Below, in pieces: positions 16,374-24,189 of a stretch of 33,414 bases of DNA. Made by a program: the position numbers and the translations under genes. The notes under the pieces are model-generated. The model did no database searches, was not told where the DNA came from, and worked only from the letters and a program-made list of their open reading frames with translations. Location: positions 1 through 33,414 of the forward strand of contig ONHE01000006.1 of NCBI GenBank assembly GCA_900317545.1, written 5' to 3'. How positions within the stretch are numbered: the stretch's first letter is position 1; every line of letters starts with the position of its first letter. This stretch comes from an uncultured Prevotella sp. GTDB taxonomy: Bacteria; Bacteroidota; Bacteroidia; Bacteroidales; Bacteroidaceae.

Positions 16374-18503
16374 ATGAAAAAGACATTATATAATATATTG
16401 GCTATTGCGATATTTCTTTCCATTTCTGCTTGTTCGGAAAGCTATCTCAACACGACCTCGCCAAGTATTGTTGACAAAGATTTTGTTTTCTCAAGTGAGG
16501 AGTCTGCACGCAATGCTTTGTATTATGGTTACCAAACTTTTCACAATAATCAGAGTCTTCATTCTGTTGGTTTCTTTTGGACGCCTATTTGGGGGTCTGA
16601 TATTGAAGATGCACAAGACGCTTACAGCGAAGGGAGTCCAGGTTGTCAAGAGAAGACTTTTTATCCTTCAGGAACCTCAAATTATAATATTAATTCAGGT
16701 GAGGGTACGGAGGTTTTCACCATGTGCTATAGTACAATTGCTGTATGCAATTCCCTAATCAATGCTTTCGAGGAAAGCGATAAATTCCAAGAGATAATGA
16801 CGGGAGAAGCAAATACGATGTCGGACATCTATGGACAGGCTGTGGCGTTGAGAGCTACGCAGTACTATGAGCTCATACGATGGTATGGTGATGTGCCCCA
16901 TTCTTTGAAAGCAGGTGAGCAGGCTAAGGGTTTGACCTCACGATTTGCCATTCTTGACTATCATATTCAGAAATTACGTGAAGTGGAGCCCCACATGTTT
17001 CGTGTTGGCGAAAGTGGCCATAGGGCTGATGTCATGAACCGTACCTATGTGCAGGGCTTGATTGGGCGTCTGTGTTTATTGGATGGTGGATACAATACTA
17101 GACGCACCGATCTTGGGGCGGACTTTTATCTGAGTGGAGATGGAAAAAAGCTGACTTTTGAAGATTGGAGTGTGGAGAAGGATCATGCTGTTTATGGTCG
17201 TCGCACAGATTGGCAGTCTCTCTACAAAATTGCAGGAGAGTATCTGCAAGCTGCAGTCTCCAATCATGGGAATATTAAGCTTCATTTGACAGATCCCCGC
17301 TCAAAAGGAACCTCTGGTCAGGAATATGGGAATCCTTTCCAATATGCTTTTCAGCAGATGCACGGAGGGGAAGAAGAAACTCTGGCTGATGAGTCGGTCT
17401 ATGAAATACCAATGGAATTTAACAATGGATCTCAGCGCCCGGGATATATTGGACGTCCCTCTTCGGGGAGTAATGGTGGTACCCCTTGCATCGGCTGTGG
17501 GCAAGACAGAGTGCAAGTATGGTTTTATTATGGTGGTTATGATCCCTTGGATCTGCGTCGCGATGCATCGGTCTCTGTGACTGGAAGTGATGGGATAGGA
17601 CATGAGCAAATTCAATCGTTTAATCGTTCGGATTGGGGAAAGGGCTGTGGACCCGGCACTAATAAGTGGGATTGGAATCGTATTCTTCACCCCAACTGCT
17701 CCAGTTATGGCAATTCGGGAATTAATGTGTCTTATATGCGAATATCTGAGATTTATTTGATGTTGGCAGAAATTCAAGCAGCTCTCGGCGAGTCAACTGC
17801 AAAGTCAACCTTGGCTATTATTCATAATCGTAATTTTCGTGGTGGCATGGATCCCAACTTCAACAACTTCATTGCCAAGTGTGGATCTGTTTGGGATGCT
17901 GTTATTCAAGAACGTGCTTTTGAATTTTTGGGTGAAGGAGTACGTCGGTTTGATCTTATCCGCACAGGTAAGTTGCCAAAAGCTTGCGTGCAAGATCGCC
18001 AAATTATGACTGCAATAGTAGATGGTGTCGCTGCCAATGGTTTTTATCAGTTTGAAAACGGTAATCAGCTTCCTGCCTATATTTGGACAAAGATGGTAGA
18101 TGCCAAGTCCGAGTATGGATATCGGCTTACTACAACTACACCGAAGGGCAAGGAAGAAGACCCTGTGCTTTATCCAGGTTGGCGTGGACAACATGATAGT
18201 TGGGAAAGTATTGTACCGACTGCAGCGACGGGGAAGACGAACATAGCCATTAAAGGCTTGTTCAAATACATCGCTCCTGGAACAGCCGAGGCGTTGGCTT
18301 TGCAAGTCGACGGATACGAACAGACGCCGTGGGCGGTAGATATGGTCAAATATAAGGATTCATATGCAACAAAATTGCTGGCGGGGTATACTGACGCCGA
18401 CTATGCGGCAAAGAACCCACCTATTTATCTACTGCCATTTACCTATAATGTATTGACCACTTCTCATATTACTAATGGATATGGATTCAAGCAAACACAA
18501 TGA
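16374..18503 (+). CDS. SusD-like surface glycan-binding lipoprotein
   Basis: A 709-residue partner of the SusC receptor 26 bp upstream; together they bind and import oligosaccharides at the outer membrane. The lipobox is SISAC with Cys20 as the lipidated residue, followed by SESYLN. SusD/RagB landmarks include YGQAVALRATQYYELIRWYGDVP (about 160-182), the alpha-helical TPR-like region, and close to the C-terminus MRISEIYLMLAEIQAALG and VIQERAFEFLGEGVRRFDLIRTGKL in pieces. At 709 residues it is longer than the usual 500-620, with extra sequence around a CIGC motif (Cys372, Cys375) and after the RFDLIRTG helix. An AT-rich composition is shared with susC. A terminator follows at 18538. Confidence 0.94.
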   Translation: MKKTLYNILAIAIFLSISACSESYLNTTSPSIVDKDFVFSSEESARNALYYGYQTFHNNQSLHSVGFFWTPIWGSDIEDAQDAYSEGSPGCQEKTFYPSGTSNYNINSGEGTEVFTMCYSTIAVCNSLINAFEESDKFQEIMTGEANTMSDIYGQAVALRATQYYELIRWYGDVPHSLKAGEQAKGLTSRFAILDYHIQKLREVEPHMFRVGESGHRADVMNRTYVQGLIGRLCLLDGGYNTRRTDLGADFYLSGDGKKLTFEDWSVEKDHAVYGRRTDWQSLYKIAGEYLQAAVSNHGNIKLHLTDPRSKGTSGQEYGNPFQYAFQQMHGGEEETLADESVYEIPMEFNNGSQRPGYIGRPSSGSNGGTPCIGCGQDRVQVWFYYGGYDPLDLRRDASVSVTGSDGIGHEQIQSFNRSDWGKGCGPGTNKWDWNRILHPNCSSYGNSGINVSYMRISEIYLMLAEIQAALGESTAKSTLAIIHNRNFRGGMDPNFNNFIAKCGSVWDAVIQERAFEFLGEGVRRFDLIRTGKLPKACVQDRQIMTAIVDGVAANGFYQFENGNQLPAYIWTKMVDAKSEYGYRLTTTTPKGKEEDPVLYPGWRGQHDSWESIVPTAATGKTNIAIKGLFKYIAPGTAEALALQVDGYEQTPWAVDMVKYKDSYATKLLAGYTDADYAAKNPPIYLLPFTYNVLTTSHITNGYGFKQTQ

Positions 18504-18518
18504 TATGCACTATGCATA
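18504..18518 (+). other. Small perfect hairpin directly behind the susD stop codon
   Basis: TATGCA-CTA-TGCATA begins at the first base after the TGA. The stem of 6 bp with 3-nt loop is short, but its position directly behind the stop and ahead of the terminator makes it a possible 3'-end stabiliser. Confidence 0.35.
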
Positions 18519-18537
18519 GGTGCAAATCATTCAAAGT

Positions 18538-18576
18538 GGGCTGGAACGGGGAAACTGACTGTCCTGGCCCTTTTTT
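18538..18576 (+). terminator. Rho-independent terminator of susCD
   Basis: GGGCTGGA (18538-18545) pairs with TCCTGGCCC (18562-18570) with one bulged T and one G-U pair, followed by six T (18571-18576). It lies 35 bp behind susD in the gap where susD and the hybrid regulator converge. The remainder of the gap up to 18776 holds G/A-rich low-complexity sequence with a direct repeat (TGTTGAATGAC-AATG at 18615-18630 and 18703-18718) and no gene. Confidence 0.7.
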
Positions 18577-18776
18577 ACGTGTCTTCGGAGTGATAAGAGG
18601 GAACGAATGTGGCGTGTTGAATGACGAATGAGTCGCCTATTGTGATGATGAGTGAAAAACGGAGTATGGCAAGAGCGAATGTCGTGAATGTGGAATGAGG
18701 TATGTTGAATGACAAATGGTAGGTCATGTTCTTATCAATAATTCCACAAGGGAATTACAGGGGCCGGCGAGAGAGG

Positions 18777-21700
18777 TCACTTGCGGTTCCGTCGGTTCCG
18801 GTATTCTGTGGGTGTGATACCGTATTGCTTCTTGAAGCAGCTGCTGAAGTAGTGTGAGTCGTTGATGCCCACATCGAAGGCTATTTCCCCCATCGGTCGG
18901 TCGCTCTGGCTGATGAGCTCGGCGGCGCGCTGCATGCGGACGGCCTTCAGATATTCGTTCGGAGACATGCCGGTGATGGCTTTCAGCTTCTTGAAATAGC
19001 ACGAGCGGCTCATGAAGACGGCCCCGGCCATGTCATCGACCGTGAATGATCCGTTGCTGATATTCTTCCTTACCGAGGCATTCACTTGCTGTAGGAACTT
19101 CTCGTCAGGCGTGAGCGGTCGGTCGGTTTCTTGTTCCTGGGAAGTGTTGGGTGTGGTTGTGCTGGCTGGGGAGGAAGGCAGCGTGCTCAACTGTTGCTGA
19201 TAGAAGGTCTGAAGTCGACAGCGTTGCTCCAACAGATTGGTGATGCGCGCCTTGAGCAGATCAGCGTTGAAGGGCTTCACAATGTAGCTGTCGGCACCGT
19301 TCTGCATACTGTCTATCTGGCTTTCGTCGTCGCTCTTGGCGGTGAGCAGGATCACAGGGATGTGGCTGGTGTTGATGTCCGCGCGTAGCTGCCGCAGCAT
19401 TTCCTGCCCGTCCATCACTGGCATCATGATGTCACTCACGATGAGATCGGGCATCATTTCACGTGCACGGTCTATTCCTTGCTGCCCGTTCTCGGCCTCG
19501 ATCAGCGTGTAGGTCGCCATCAGAATGGTCTCCAAGAGATAGCGCATGTCCGGATTGTCCTCCACGATGAGCAATGTACGCTTCTCGAATGGGCTTCCTT
19601 TCTGTCCCATCAGTTTGCGATACTTGTTGAGCGAGTTGTATTTGGTGGTGGCGATGGTTACAGCGTCACGGGTCACGAACTCCGTGTCCGGACCGAAATG
19701 GTCGCGTCCGCCCTGTAGGATGACGGTGAACGTGGCCCCCTGCCCTTCCTCGCTCTCTACGCTGATGGAACCTCCGTGCAGGGCGACGAGTTGCTTCACG
19801 AGCGACAGACCTAATCCTGTGCCGGGCATGTCGTAGATGTCGCGGTCGATGAAGTTGCGATATTCTTCGAAGATCGTTTTCTGGCGCTCGCGACTGATGC
19901 CTACGCCGCAGTCGGCAACGCGGATCACAGCACCTTGCCCGTCTGCCTCCACGCTCACGGTGATGGACTTCCCGATGGGCGTATACTTGAAAGCATTGCC
20001 AAGCAGATTGAAAATGATCTTGTCCAGCTGGTCCGCATCGGCCCAAACAACTAATGATTCCAGCGTCGTCGCCATGGTGTAGTCGATGTGGTGCTCGTGG
20101 GCTATGTTGTCGAAATTTCTCATTATATCTCGGATGAAAGGGATCAGGTCGATCTGGCGGACGGTCATTCTCAGTTGCTGGTTCTCGATCTTTCGGATGT
20201 CGAGAATCTGGTTGGTCAGTCTCAGCATGCGGTGAGCGTTGTCGCTGACCACTTCCAATTGCTGGCGTAGTGTGTCGTCAAGGCCGGGTCTGCGCAGCGT
20301 TTCTTTCATGAAGCCATAGATGAGCGTGAGTGGCGTCCGCAGTTCGTGCGACACATGGGTGAAGAATTTCAGTTTGATATCGCTGATCTCCCGCTCCATC
20401 ACCACTTTCTGCCGGAGACGGTAGAAGGTGGAAAGCACGTAGGTGGAGACGGCGATCACGGCTACAAGCCCTAAGGCGTAGAGCATGTAGGCCCAAGGTG
20501 TCTCCCAGAAAGAGGGCAGCACCTGGATGTCGATGGTCCGTGTGTTGTGTACCCAGACGCGGTCGCTGTTCGTGGATCGCACCTGCAGCGTGTAGTCTCC
20601 TTTGGGCAGATTGGTATAGGTGGCGAGCCGTATGGATCCGCTGTAGTTCCATTTTTTCTCGAAGCCAAGCAGCCGATAGGCATACTCTGTCTTGTCTGAA
20701 TTCTTCATGTCCAGCGCCGCAAACGCAATGGAGAAACTGTTTCGGTTGTGCGGAAGCCGTATCTGGCGTGTGTTGTCAATGTCTGTCTGCAGAATTCCGT
20801 CTTCATTCGGCTTGACGCTGTTCATCTCCTGCAGGAAGTCGGTGAACACAATGGGTGGCACGAAGGTATCGGCTTTGATGCGCCGGGGATCAAAACAGAC
20901 GATGCCGGCGTTGTAGGTGGGGAACAAAAGCTGCCCGTTTCGCGCGGCTACAGGCGGCCCTTCGTCGAAGCTCACGTCAGCCGGGATGTCTTCATAGGTA
21001 AAGGTTTCGATATCCTTGTTCCGTGGATTGAACTTGCTCAGGCTTCCTTCGGAGCAGAACCAGATGTTGCCTTGTACGTCTTCCACGGCTGAAAAGACGA
21101 TGTCGCTGCCTGCTCCGTCGCGTTGGGTGTAGGGTTGCAGACGGATGCTGTCATTCGTCAGCTTGAGGAGGCAGTCGAATCCGCCGCCGTTGGTGCATAC
21201 GTACATGTCGCCCTGACGGGAGAAACAGACCATGTGGATGTCGTTATAGCTGAGTGAATGGAAATCGTTAGGATCGTGCGTGAACAAGCGGAAGCGCATG
21301 AACCGTGGATCTTTCTGAGGACCGTCCGCGAGGATCAGGCCGCCCGTGGTGCAGATCCAGATGCGCCCCTGACGGTCGCTGGTCACAAAACGGGTACGGT
21401 CACAGGCCTCATAGGGATAATTTTTCAGTAGGTTGCGGTGACTGAAAAAGCGAACGGATGAATGATCGGAAGGATTCACGGGCAGACGGTTCAGGTCGAG
21501 AATGTTGATTCCGCCACCGTAAGTGGCAATCCACAGCCGGTGCATCCGATCCTCATGAAGGCTGAAGATGTCGTTGCTGGTCAGGTCGTAGCGGCCGTTG
21601 CCTGTTTCGAAATGGCTGATTCGGTATTGCTGTGGCCCCGTTTTTTCCGCCCGGAAGAGTCCGTTTCCCTTTGTCCCGATCCACACATTGCCCCGGTGAT

Positions 21701-23135
21701 CCTCATAGAAACAGTAAACACGGCCGAACTGCGCGCCGCCCGCCCCGATGGAGCCGTCGCTGCGGAGGCGTCCCACCGGGCGGAGGAAGTCATCGTAGAG
21801 GAGCACCGTCCCCTCCTTGCTGCCGACCCAGATGATGCCGTGGCGGTCCTGCATGAGGCCTCTGATGTTCAGATCGTAATCGTTTTGGCCCGTCTTGAGC
21901 ACGTTGAAGATATTGTTCTTGAAAGTAGCCCGCCGCAGACCGATATTCTTTGGGCAGAACCAAAGGTCGCCTTGACGGTCGCTGTAAGCAATCGCGAGGT
22001 TGGTTTCTATGCTCCAATAGGTCTGCTCTTTGTCACAGAAAGGGACGAGTCTGTCGTTTTTATGATCATACCAGGCCAGTCCTCCCGATCCCGGCGACAC
22101 CCAGAGCTGGCCGTTGCGGTCCTCGATGATCATGCTGGGAGCCGTGAACCTCAATTCTTTGCCATATTTGTCATACAGCGGGAGGTGCCGGAAAACGCTG
22201 TCGCCGACCTTCAGATGTCTCACCCCGATCTGTCTGCTGTCCGCCCAGATGCCTCCGCTACGGTCGCAATAGAGGGAAATGATATCGTTGTTACCATCTA
22301 AGCGATAGTGACGGAAGGTGTTTTCCGGCGGCGTATCGTAGCAGAACACACCGTCACCGGCGGTGCCGAAGACGACACGGTGGCTGCCTGAGGCTTTAGC
22401 ATGTGTGACGGCAGCGTCGGTCTTCAGTCGGAACATGCTGAACCGCCGACCGTCAAAGGCGTAGACGCGGCCGCTGGTTGAAGTGAAGTAAGTGATGCCG
22501 CCGGCCTGTGTGGCGGCTAAAAAACGGCCCCTCAACACGCGCCTCAGCCGTCGCCCGACATACTGATAGAGTCCGTTGTCGGCCAGAATCCATTGACGAC
22601 GGTGCGGGTCGGAGAACGCCTGATGAATGCTGTTTCCACGCCCCATGCGGGCTATGGCGGCATGGAGGAGCCCGCTTTCGCGATCCGTGTCTATCTTGAA
22701 GAGTCGACTGTCGCTTGTCGTGACCCACACGCGGCCGCCTTCCATGGGATAGAAACCTGTGGTATGGTAGGTGCCGAAGGGAAGCGCATCGAAGCCGCCC
22801 GATAACGAATTGAAACGGTAGACGGCACCTTCGTAGCTCTTCACCCAGATGCTTCCGAGGCTGTCTTCCATGATCTTGTCGAAGCGGTTGCCCTTCAAGG
22901 CACTGCGGTCTCCCGGCACCGACTTGAAGTTACGGAACGTATAGCCGTCGAATTGGTATAATCCGTCCCATGTCGCAAACCACATCATCCCCCGCCGGTC
23001 CTGCAGAATGTCCATCACGTTCTTCACTTGTAGACCGTCCTTGGAGGTGAAGACGGTAAAGTGGTGGCCTGGTTGGGACCATCCGAACAGCGTTCGAAAG
23101 GTAAGGAGAAGGATGCAGATGATTTGGCGCGGCAT
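18777..23135 (-). CDS. Hybrid two-component system sensor histidine kinase/AraC regulator (HTCS)
   Basis: A 1452-residue one-protein signalling system, the usual regulator of polysaccharide utilisation loci. The signal peptide is about 1-21. Two periplasmic beta-propellers follow (repeats such as DRRGMMWFATWDGLYQFDG, DRNGQLWVSPGSGGLAWYD, DHRGNVWIGTKGNGLF), then a Y_Y_Y domain (about 755-875) and a membrane segment (about 881-903). The kinase has THVSHELRTP with phospho-accepting His930, an N-box near DKIIFNLLGNAFKYTP and a G-box GTGLGLSLVKQL. The receiver carries Asp1235 in VSDIMMPVMDG and the conserved Lys in VKPF. An AraC helix-turn-helix (about 1345-1452; SYYF-type FMSRSCYFKKLKAITGMSP, DSHYFSSCFKKQYGITPTEYR) ends the protein. 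All phosphorelay residues are intact. It converges on susD and probably senses a oligosaccharide imported by this locus. Confidence 0.96.
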   Translation of the reverse strand: MPRQIICILLLTFRTLFGWSQPGHHFTVFTSKDGLQVKNVMDILQDRRGMMWFATWDGLYQFDGYTFRNFKSVPGDRSALKGNRFDKIMEDSLGSIWVKSYEGAVYRFNSLSGGFDALPFGTYHTTGFYPMEGGRVWVTTSDSRLFKIDTDRESGLLHAAIARMGRGNSIHQAFSDPHRRQWILADNGLYQYVGRRLRRVLRGRFLAATQAGGITYFTSTSGRVYAFDGRRFSMFRLKTDAAVTHAKASGSHRVVFGTAGDGVFCYDTPPENTFRHYRLDGNNDIISLYCDRSGGIWADSRQIGVRHLKVGDSVFRHLPLYDKYGKELRFTAPSMIIEDRNGQLWVSPGSGGLAWYDHKNDRLVPFCDKEQTYWSIETNLAIAYSDRQGDLWFCPKNIGLRRATFKNNIFNVLKTGQNDYDLNIRGLMQDRHGIIWVGSKEGTVLLYDDFLRPVGRLRSDGSIGAGGAQFGRVYCFYEDHRGNVWIGTKGNGLFRAEKTGPQQYRISHFETGNGRYDLTSNDIFSLHEDRMHRLWIATYGGGINILDLNRLPVNPSDHSSVRFFSHRNLLKNYPYEACDRTRFVTSDRQGRIWICTTGGLILADGPQKDPRFMRFRLFTHDPNDFHSLSYNDIHMVCFSRQGDMYVCTNGGGFDCLLKLTNDSIRLQPYTQRDGAGSDIVFSAVEDVQGNIWFCSEGSLSKFNPRNKDIETFTYEDIPADVSFDEGPPVAARNGQLLFPTYNAGIVCFDPRRIKADTFVPPIVFTDFLQEMNSVKPNEDGILQTDIDNTRQIRLPHNRNSFSIAFAALDMKNSDKTEYAYRLLGFEKKWNYSGSIRLATYTNLPKGDYTLQVRSTNSDRVWVHNTRTIDIQVLPSFWETPWAYMLYALGLVAVIAVSTYVLSTFYRLRQKVVMEREISDIKLKFFTHVSHELRTPLTLIYGFMKETLRRPGLDDTLRQQLEVVSDNAHRMLRLTNQILDIRKIENQQLRMTVRQIDLIPFIRDIMRNFDNIAHEHHIDYTMATTLESLVVWADADQLDKIIFNLLGNAFKYTPIGKSITVSVEADGQGAVIRVADCGVGISRERQKTIFEEYRNFIDRDIYDMPGTGLGLSLVKQLVALHGGSISVESEEGQGATFTVILQGGRDHFGPDTEFVTRDAVTIATTKYNSLNKYRKLMGQKGSPFEKRTLLIVEDNPDMRYLLETILMATYTLIEAENGQQGIDRAREMMPDLIVSDIMMPVMDGQEMLRQLRADINTSHIPVILLTAKSDDESQIDSMQNGADSYIVKPFNADLLKARITNLLEQRCRLQTFYQQQLSTLPSSPASTTTPNTSQEQETDRPLTPDEKFLQQVNASVRKNISNGSFTVDDMAGAVFMSRSCYFKKLKAITGMSPNEYLKAVRMQRAAELISQSDRPMGEIAFDVGINDSHYFSSCFKKQYGITPTEYRNRRNRK

Positions 23136-23157
23136 GTATTGTTTAGTAGTTCATGTG

Positions 23158-23189
23158 CAAAAATAGCAATTCTCTGCAATATTCCCAAA
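23158..23189 (-). promoter_or_regulatory. Promoter of the hybrid two-component regulator gene
   Basis: On the minus strand TTTG (23189-23186) is followed after exactly 20 bp by TATTTTTG (23165-23158), a full match to the Bacteroidetes TTTG-N19-21-TAnnTTTG promoter. The box ends 22 bp before the ATG at 23135. The regulator thus seems to be made from an ordinary vegetative promoter. Confidence 0.8.
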
Positions 23190-23499
23190 TGATTGCCTGC
23201 GATAAATGAGAAAAACAACCGATCCTTGCAGGGAAGATAATAAACCGACGAGCGCATCGCGTTGGTATTCGATGGCAATTGCTGCCAGGCCAGGATGTGA
23301 GTGAACGGGCATCCTGCGAGTGCGCTTTCTTATAGGTATGCAAACTTTGCGGTCGACTTCCTGAAGATACTTGATTGTGGAGGCGACTATGTGGACAACG
23401 CTTCCCCGGAGGAAAGATGGAACGTATGTCGCTCACGGAAATGGTGAACGGATCGCAATGGGCATACAGTCTGCGTGGCCGGATTAGGTTCCCAGACCG
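23190..23499. other. Gene-free gap between PH-domain gene and HTCS promoter
   Basis: About 310 bp of mixed composition with no open frame that shows a domain, no strong hairpin with T-run and no repeat shared with other gaps. I see nothing assignable in it. Confidence 0.4.
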
Positions 23500-23964
23500 T
23501 CAGGATTGCGTGTCGGCCGTGATCTGTTGATTGATCCGGGTGGTGAATCTCACCGGATCCTCGATGTAGGGATATTGGTTCGTCGCCTCGCCTGTGCTCA
23601 CGATGACCGTCCCATAATTGAGGATGCGGCCGAGAAGGCCTTGTCTCACACGCACGCTCTCGCATTTCCGGAGGATCAGATCATGCGAGTCGCGCTGGAT
23701 GATGCCCGTCTTGGCGATCAGGCGCCTGTCGGTCAGCACATACTGTCGGCCGCCGTAGGCTCTGACGGCTGTCCATGCGGCGGCGAGAGAGAGGACGAGG
23801 GCGATGGCGAACTGGGCGGTCAGCTTGAAGCCATCGCCTGGTATGATGAAGACGGCCAATGCCAAGAGGATCAGCAGAGCCGGCAACCAGTAGATGATGG
23901 CGTGCAGTTTGGCGCGATAGACGATGTGCTCTCCGTCCATCAGACTTTGTTCGATGTAACCCAT
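23500..23964 (-). CDS. Bacterial PH-domain (bPH2/YdbT-like) membrane protein
   Basis: A 154-residue membrane protein with two predicted membrane helices (about 23-42, IIYWLPALLILLALAVFIIP, and about 52-70) followed by a bacterial pleckstrin-homology-like domain (about 72-150). The latter has the family pattern GGRQYVLTDRRLIAKTGIIQRDSHDLILRKCESVRVRQGLLGRILNYG in pieces, where 'YVLTDRRL' and 'QGLLGRILNYGTV' are the most recognisable parts. Such proteins (PF03703) have no agreed biochemical role. It is encoded 225 bp downstream of RNase R on the same strand, with a long palindromic sequence between them, so co-transcription is uncertain. Confidence 0.85.
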   Translation of the reverse strand: MGYIEQSLMDGEHIVYRAKLHAIIYWLPALLILLALAVFIIPGDGFKLTAQFAIALVLSLAAAWTAVRAYGGRQYVLTDRRLIAKTGIIQRDSHDLILRKCESVRVRQGLLGRILNYGTVIVSTGEATNQYPYIEDPVRFTTRINQQITADTQS

Positions 23965-24189
23965 TTTTGTGCGTTTTTGAGATTTGAAGTTAAACAGTTG
24001 GGGGAGTTAAAGGAGTTTCTGAAGTTGAGGGAGTGCAGAAGCTTGAGACGTTGAAGGAGTTTCGGGAGTGCAGAGAGTGCAGGCATTCGTTTCGAAGCAA
24101 ATGTCTGCACTCCTGCCACTCCTGCCACTTCTGCACTCCTAAAACTCAAAAACGAATCAACTCCCGCCAGCTCCGGAACCAACAAGCTG
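23965..24189. repeat. Low-complexity palindromic element between rnr and the PH gene
   Basis: The gap is built of GGAGTT/GGAGTGCAG words and folds back on itself. The inner stem is GAGTGCAGGCATT (24075-24087) with AATGTCTGCACTC (24100-24112), 13 bp with one G-U pair and a 12-nt loop. The outer stem is GAGTTTCGGGAGTGCAGA (24057-24074) with TCTGCACTCCTAAAACTC (24130-24147), 16 of 18 paired. A 17-nt insertion in the right arm consists of two CTGCCACTC-like copies. GCGTTTTTGAG at about 23970 and its inverse near 24143-24155 flank the whole. No T-run follows, so it is not a standard terminator. Confidence 0.8.

Noticed and set aside
24057..24147. Insertion sequence or MITE
   Set aside because: The arms are low-complexity words with no clear target-site duplication; called an intergenic palindrome only.
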